The translations under genes were made by a program, and so were the position numbers. From Nitrosomonadales bacterium (lineage in GTDB: Bacteria; Pseudomonadota; Gammaproteobacteria; Burkholderiales; Gallionellaceae): a stretch of 64,000 nt of DNA. Shown one piece after another: positions 59,759 to 64,000 of the stretch. The notes below the pieces were generated by a model. The model was not told where the DNA came from. It saw only the letters and a program-made list of their open reading frames with translations, and ran no database searches. The stretch's first letter is position 1. Every line of letters starts with the position of its first letter. The stretch is taken from the NCBI GenBank assembly GCA_016721605.1, contig JADKHS010000016.1, forward strand, positions 8,443 to 72,442, in the 5' to 3' direction.

Positions 59759-61583
59759 TCACTCTACAGTGACAGATTTGGCCAGATTGCGCGGCTTATC
59801 AACATCAGTTCCCTTTTGCAATGCCACGTAATATGCCAGCAGTTGCAGCGCAATGGTGTGCAGAATAGGGCTTAAATATCCGGCATGCTCGGGCATTTGC
59901 ATTAGATGTACGCCCTCGCTTGAATGAAAACGCGTACCCGCGTCGGCAAATACATACAGCTCTCCACCCCGTGCGCGGACTTCTTGCAGGTTGGATTTGA
60001 GCTTTTCCAGCAATGCGTCGTTAGTGGCAACGGCGATAACCGGCATGTCCTTGTCCACCAAGGCTAGCGGCCCGTGCTTTAATTCACCGGCAGGATAAGC
60101 TTCGGCGTGAATGTAAGATATTTCCTTAAGCTTAAGCGCCCCTTCCAGTGCGATGGGATAGTGCAGCCCGCGCCCAAGGAACAGGGCATGGCGCTTGTCG
60201 GCAAAACGCTCAGCCATTAGTGCAATGTCGGGCTCGAGTTTCAATACCAATTGAACCGCGCTGGGCAAATGGCGCAACGCATGCAAGTGGCGCTGCTCTT
60301 TTTCTGCACTCAACCTTCCACGCAGCTTGGCAAGAACCAGCGTAAGCAGAAACAAAGCCGCTAATTGTGTAGTAAATGCCTTGGTTGAGGCGACTCCAAC
60401 TTCCGGCCGCGCGCGTCAGAAAATGCAGCTTGGAAAGCCTGACCAGCGCGCTTTCCGGCACATTGCAAATGGAAAGAGTATGCGGGTGACCCGATGCCTT
60501 GGCGTGATTAAGTGCAGCCAGAGTATCGGCGGTTTCACCCGATTGAGAAATGGTCACAACTAGCGACTTGGGATTGGGCACGCTCACGCGGTAGCGATAT
60601 TCGCTGGCGATTTCCACGGTACATGGAATGCCGGCGATTTCTTCAAGCCAGTAGCGCGCCACTAACCCCGCATGGTGGCTGGTGCCACAAGCGAGAATGA
60701 GGATACTTTCAACCTGTTCAAACGCAGCGGCGGCCTCGGCACCGAAAATGCCGGGTATCAGGGATTGGCTATTACATACCCCTTCCAACGTATCCGCGAG
60801 CGCTTGCGGCTGCTCGTGAATTTCCTTCTGCATGTAGTGACGATATTCGCCCAGCTCCATGCTTGCGTTAGACAGTTTACTGGCGTGTACCGGGCGTTCC
60901 ACCGCCTGGCCCTTGGCATCAAAAATCCGGTAGCCATGCAAGCTTACTTCGGCCACGTCGCCCTCTTCCAGATACACTACATTTTTTGTCACCGGCAACA
61001 GCGCTGACACATCCGATGCGATGAAATGCTCTCCAACCCCCACCCCCAACAACAACGGGCTACCCTTGCGCGCACAAATTAGCTGGCCCGGATTGTCCGC
61101 AGCCACTACGCCGATAGCGTAAGCGCCCACCAACTCAGCAAGCGCCGCCTGAGTCGCAACCAACAAACTATTGCCGCGCGCATAGTGGCTATTAATAAGA
61201 TGCGCAATAACTTCGCTGTCAGTGTCGGATGTAAATACGGAGCCTTGCGCCGTCAGGCGTGTGCGTAGCTCTTCGTAGTTTTCGATAATGCCGTTATGCA
61301 CCACGGCAATGAGATTGCCACTCAAGTGCGGGTGTGCGTTACGTTCGCTGGGTACACCATGAGTGGCCCAACGCGTATGCGCAATACCGATGTGACCGCT
61401 GGTAGCAGCACTTCGTGTGGTTAATTCCGCAACACGCCCAATGCTACGGATGCGTTGTAATTCATTGTTCTCAACAACGACCAATCCAGCTGAGTCATAA
61501 CCCCGATATTCCAGGCGTTGCAGCCCTTGTAACAGTATAGAAACGACATTGCGCTGCGCTATTGCACCAATTATTCCGCACAT
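59759..61583 (-). CDS. glmS: Glutamine-fructose-6-phosphate aminotransferase GlmS (frameshifted)
   Basis: The product of about 608 residues has the N-terminal nucleophile Cys2 (MCGIIGAIAQ), glutaminase motifs GIAHTRWATHG, and two SIS domains (ILACGTSHHAG, VTISQSGETADTLAAL, KLKEISYIHAEAYPAGELKHGP, ending PRNLAKSVTVE). The conserved TRAGREVGVASTKAFTTQ block is lost because two G's are missing: runs at 60403-60404 and 60407-60408 read CC where CCC is expected. Restoring both gives the exact motif. GlmS starts UDP-GlcNAc synthesis and is usually essential, so the lesion is almost surely an artefact. Confidence 0.95.
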
Positions 61584-61743
61584 AATTAATTCCGTTATTT
61601 ATTGCAAGCGCTAATTGTAGCAAGAATGGGACTTGTGCCGTAGCTCGAACCATTTATAGCGTCAGGCACCTCTATCAATCGCGATGACTCCTGCCAAATT
61701 TAAGTATTTCATGGTTTTTTATACGATACGGCACCCTATTTTT

Positions 61744-61983
61744 TTAAAATAAACAGTCCACACTTCCTTCGTGTTCTTCAACATTAAAGTGCAATATGTT
61801 GCCATTGTTCAGCACCAACGCTGGAAATGCTTTGACTCCTTTATTTTTCGCTTCAATTTGTTTTAAAGGATTTAACCCAACATGAACAATATCTAAATTG
61901 GCTAACCCAATTAAATTTACAACTTCCTGCCCAACCAATGCACATATATCGCAACCATCGTGATAAAGCGTCGAATTTTTCAT
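61744..61983 (-). CDS. Mini thioredoxin-like protein, copy 1
   Basis: This 79-residue protein has a thioredoxin-like layout: strand STLYHDGCDIC with a CxxC, VNLIGLANLDIVHVGL, and a cis-proline loop VKAFPALVLNNGNILHF. It is clearly related to the gene at 62044-62277 and shares the GC-x-IC site and spacing. The ribosome site is weak. At under 80 residues it is shorter than classical thioredoxin (about 105). Function unknown; a small disulfide or metal-handling protein is possible. Confidence 0.72.
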   Translation of the reverse strand: MKNSTLYHDGCDICALVGQEVVNLIGLANLDIVHVGLNPLKQIEAKNKGVKAFPALVLNNGNILHFNVEEHEGSVDCLF

Positions 61984-62043
61984 AATTTTATTTTCTTAAG
62001 AAATTAGCAAGGAAACTAAAAGAAATTCTGGATTCCTTGAAGT

Positions 62044-62277
62044 TTAACCTTTGACATCAGCCATTGATGCACCGAAATTAATATGAAGCACCTTTCCGTT
62101 TGGCGTTACTAACGCCGGAACAGACTTCACACCTGCTTTTTCCGCCTCGTCAAACCTCGACATATCCTTACTTAAATGGACAATTTCCACATTATCGGCA
62201 CCAACCAAATTAATAATGTCATGTTCAGCACTAACACAAATAGGACAACCCGCATGATAGAAAACTGATTTACCCAT
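62044..62277 (-). CDS. Mini thioredoxin-like protein, copy 2
   Basis: The start at 62277, behind a strong AAGGAG, gives 77 residues: GKSVFYHAGCPICVSAEHDI, NVEIVHLSKDMSRF, and the cis-proline loop VKSVPALVTPNGKVLHI. It is the upstream member of a tandem pair with the gene at 61744-61983. The CxxC (CPIC) and cis-proline are intact, so redox activity is plausible. No dedicated partner genes adjoin. Confidence 0.78.
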   Translation of the reverse strand: MGKSVFYHAGCPICVSAEHDIINLVGADNVEIVHLSKDMSRFDEAEKAGVKSVPALVTPNGKVLHINFGASMADVKG

Positions 62278-62353
62278 CTTTTCTCTCCTTATAATCTGTC
62301 TAAACACGATAACCAGCCTAATTATATTTAGGAATCCTAAAATAATCAAGCTA

Positions 62354-63527
62354 GGGAAACGCTGAATAATTCACAGCACAGCAGAGTCCGGTGCTTAGTT
62401 TCCGAATGCAGTGGAATTCTGCGATTTTGCCCTGGAATTGCGCCATTTCTTGGCATTATTCCGTTTTTCATTTAGGGCGCGACTTGGCCGTCAGAAATAC
62501 GCCATCGACACGCCAGCACCAAATTAGCAAACCAAACAGCGCAAATAGCCGAGCGGTGTTCTTAGCCTAACCCTTTGTAGGGTCTTGCGGTTTGCCTGAA
62601 CAGGGTTCTTACCACATGGAATGGATGCTCACTTTGGCACGAATACTGGCTTTGGCATGTTCAAGTTTTTCCATCAGCCCGCCTACAGCCGACTTGTCCA
62701 GCGCTTTATGTTTGGAGGCCGCATCGCAACATGCCAGGTCACGGGCAACTCAGATTCTCTTCACGCTTCTCAACGCCTGATAACCCGCATCACCAAACAC
62801 ATCCGTTTCATCGCCATGCAGCAGCGCCTGCGCCTAGGTTATCATGCACATTGGCTGCCGTCTGACGACAGGTGTGGACAAGCCCTGACTGCGCATCAAC
62901 CCCATAATGACCTTCATCGAAATGCCACTGATTGCCTTTTTGGACTGGTGCATCTCGGCATCATTTCCCCTTCATATTCTTGGTCGAAGGAGGTGCGGCG
63001 ATCAGCGTGGCATCCACAATGACCGACCTCACGCAGAAGCAATCCCTTCTCCACCAGATGGGCGTTGATCGCGTTGAAGATGGTCTGTCATTGATGCGCT
63101 TCCAGCAGATGGCGAAAGTTGAGCAGGGGTTGTTGCATCCGGTGCCGCCTGTCGATTCAAATCAATGCCGACAAAACGGCGGCTGGCCTGACTGTCGTAA
63201 AGCGAATCTTCCGTCGCTTCATCCGAAAGACCGAAGCACTGCTGCGCATACATACGCAGGATCCGCTCCGCCCGACCGGAGGGCGACCTGGAGCCGCCGC
63301 CGCTCGGATAATGCGGACAACGGCATTCGTCAGGATAACTAGGACGTGACCGCTTCAATTTCGGCCAGGAAAACGATCACGCCGTGTCACGGCCTTCTTT
63401 GCCCGCATACTCAGTTCAGAAAAAAACTTGATTGCATCTCGATTAATCACTAATAATCAAAGTGATGCCAATTATATCATGATGGCGAGATTCAGTGAGG
63501 GTGCAGTGGAATAAATCAGTGTTTAGC
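62354..63527 (-). mobile_element. Decayed IS5-family insertion sequence
   Basis: The element is about 1.17 kb. Imperfect terminal inverted repeats of 19 bases (62354-62372 and 63509-63527) agree at 14 positions. The minus strand carries an IS5-family transposase in pieces: a start near 63408 (MRAKKAVTRRDRF), then QCFGLSDEATEDSLYDSQA and RRFVGIDLNRQAAPDATT. Further pieces read KKGNQWHF, VDAQSGLVHTCRQTAANV and an RYKGL-like end near 62480. Multiple frameshifts and stops make it inactive. No convincing target duplication is seen. Confidence 0.78.
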
Positions 63528-63679
63528 ATTTTACATATTCTGATTCTCAACACTTCCATAGAAATAACAGAATCAGGACACGCGGCAGTTACCAGTTTGT
63601 GCGTCCATTGCCAAACAATCAGATACCACGGATGGCTGGACAGGACAAGCAGAAGGCGCACACCATGGAAATGACCTTG

Positions 63680-64000
63680 CTATAAAGTAACGGATATAGT
63701 ATGTATATCGGAGTGGCTGGGGTTGATTATCGAGCGGAGTCTGACCAATTGGTTCGTAACAAAAATATTTATTCCAGCGCGCTCTTTAACCGTTAATTTT
63801 TGACCAACAGCCCCAGCACGCAAACCACTAACTAGGGAACCAGACAAATTACGGCCATTGTGAAGGGTATTAATTACCTCCGCCAATGCCTCGCCTGCTT
63901 TTAACCGTTTCAACGCACCGCTTTTTAGTTGAACTTCCAGCTCACCCTCAAGCACTAGGCCAAATGATGAAACTGGATGCGAATGCCAGCCTGTTTCACC
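63680..64000 (-). CDS. Cupin-domain protein, 5' end outside the window
   Basis: The minus-strand frame enters from the right edge and stops at 63680. It reads GETGWHSHPVSSFGLVLEGE, then KRLKAGEALAEVINTLHNGRN and AGAVGQKLTVKE: a single cupin beta-barrel with the metal-binding histidines GWHSHP and THLHNG-like NTLHNG. Residues after VKE (about 30) do not fit the family, so a late frameshift may have extended it. Function is unknown. Confidence 0.7.
   Translation of the reverse strand, partial: GETGWHSHPVSSFGLVLEGELEVQLKSGALKRLKAGEALAEVINTLHNGRNLSGSLVSGLRAGAVGQKLTVKERAGINIFVTNQLVRLRSIINPSHSDIHTISVTL

Noticed and set aside
62592..63349. Several plus-strand frames in the IS5 region
   Set aside because: Transposase motifs are on the minus strand; the plus frames are shadows of it.

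Overview
The window looks like a betaproteobacterial chromosome, most likely Nitrosomonadales and perhaps Gallionellaceae. This is inferred from the DUF971-ubiE-Tim44-ubiJ order, a SAM-II riboswitch before metZ, the PEP-CTERM regulators PrsT/PrsK/PrsR and a moderate GC content. No species can be named from the sequence. No tRNA, rRNA or CRISPR array was recognised.

Layout. 1-6230: recA (partial), pncC and riboswitch-controlled metZ on the minus strand, then yebC-ruvC-ruvA-ruvB on the plus strand. 6276-11070: a minus-strand envelope operon of an MMPL/RND transporter, a LolA-like protein and an outer-membrane barrel with a FimV-like N-terminus. 11289-25723: a PEP-CTERM/exosortase-associated exopolysaccharide locus with a ThiF-like protein, a PEP-CTERM protein, two acyltransferases, a methyltransferase, PrsT, a nucleotide-sugar dehydrogenase, an EpsB-type sugar transferase and PrsK/PrsR. 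Sigma-54 promoter motifs stand in front of the target genes, which fits PrsR being a GAFTGA-type activator. No exosortase gene is in the window. 26207-32209: an aminoarabinose (arn-like) lipid A modification operon. 32320-39935: a LigB-type dioxygenase, a diguanylate cyclase, and a three-gene set of PstS-like protein, porin and hybrid kinase. 40000-52835: an accessory region with a lone receiver protein, decayed kinase and IS3 relics, a broken bufferin (bufA-bufB-bufC-doxX) operon, a tripartite RND efflux operon with a divergent LysR regulator, and a GNAT gene. 52836-61583: housekeeping genes (ubiJ, Tim44-like, ubiE, DUF971, dolP, yraN, rsmI, pyrC, parA, glmS). 61744-64000: two tiny thioredoxin-like proteins, a decayed IS5-family element and a partial cupin gene.

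The most striking global property is that about twenty genes are split by one-base length changes, very often in short homopolymer runs. They include the normally essential glmS and pyrC. This is best explained by sequencing or assembly error, so most 'broken' genes here are annotated over their full length. A few lesions cannot be explained this way: the large internal deletion of bufB, the HPt relic and the IS remnants.
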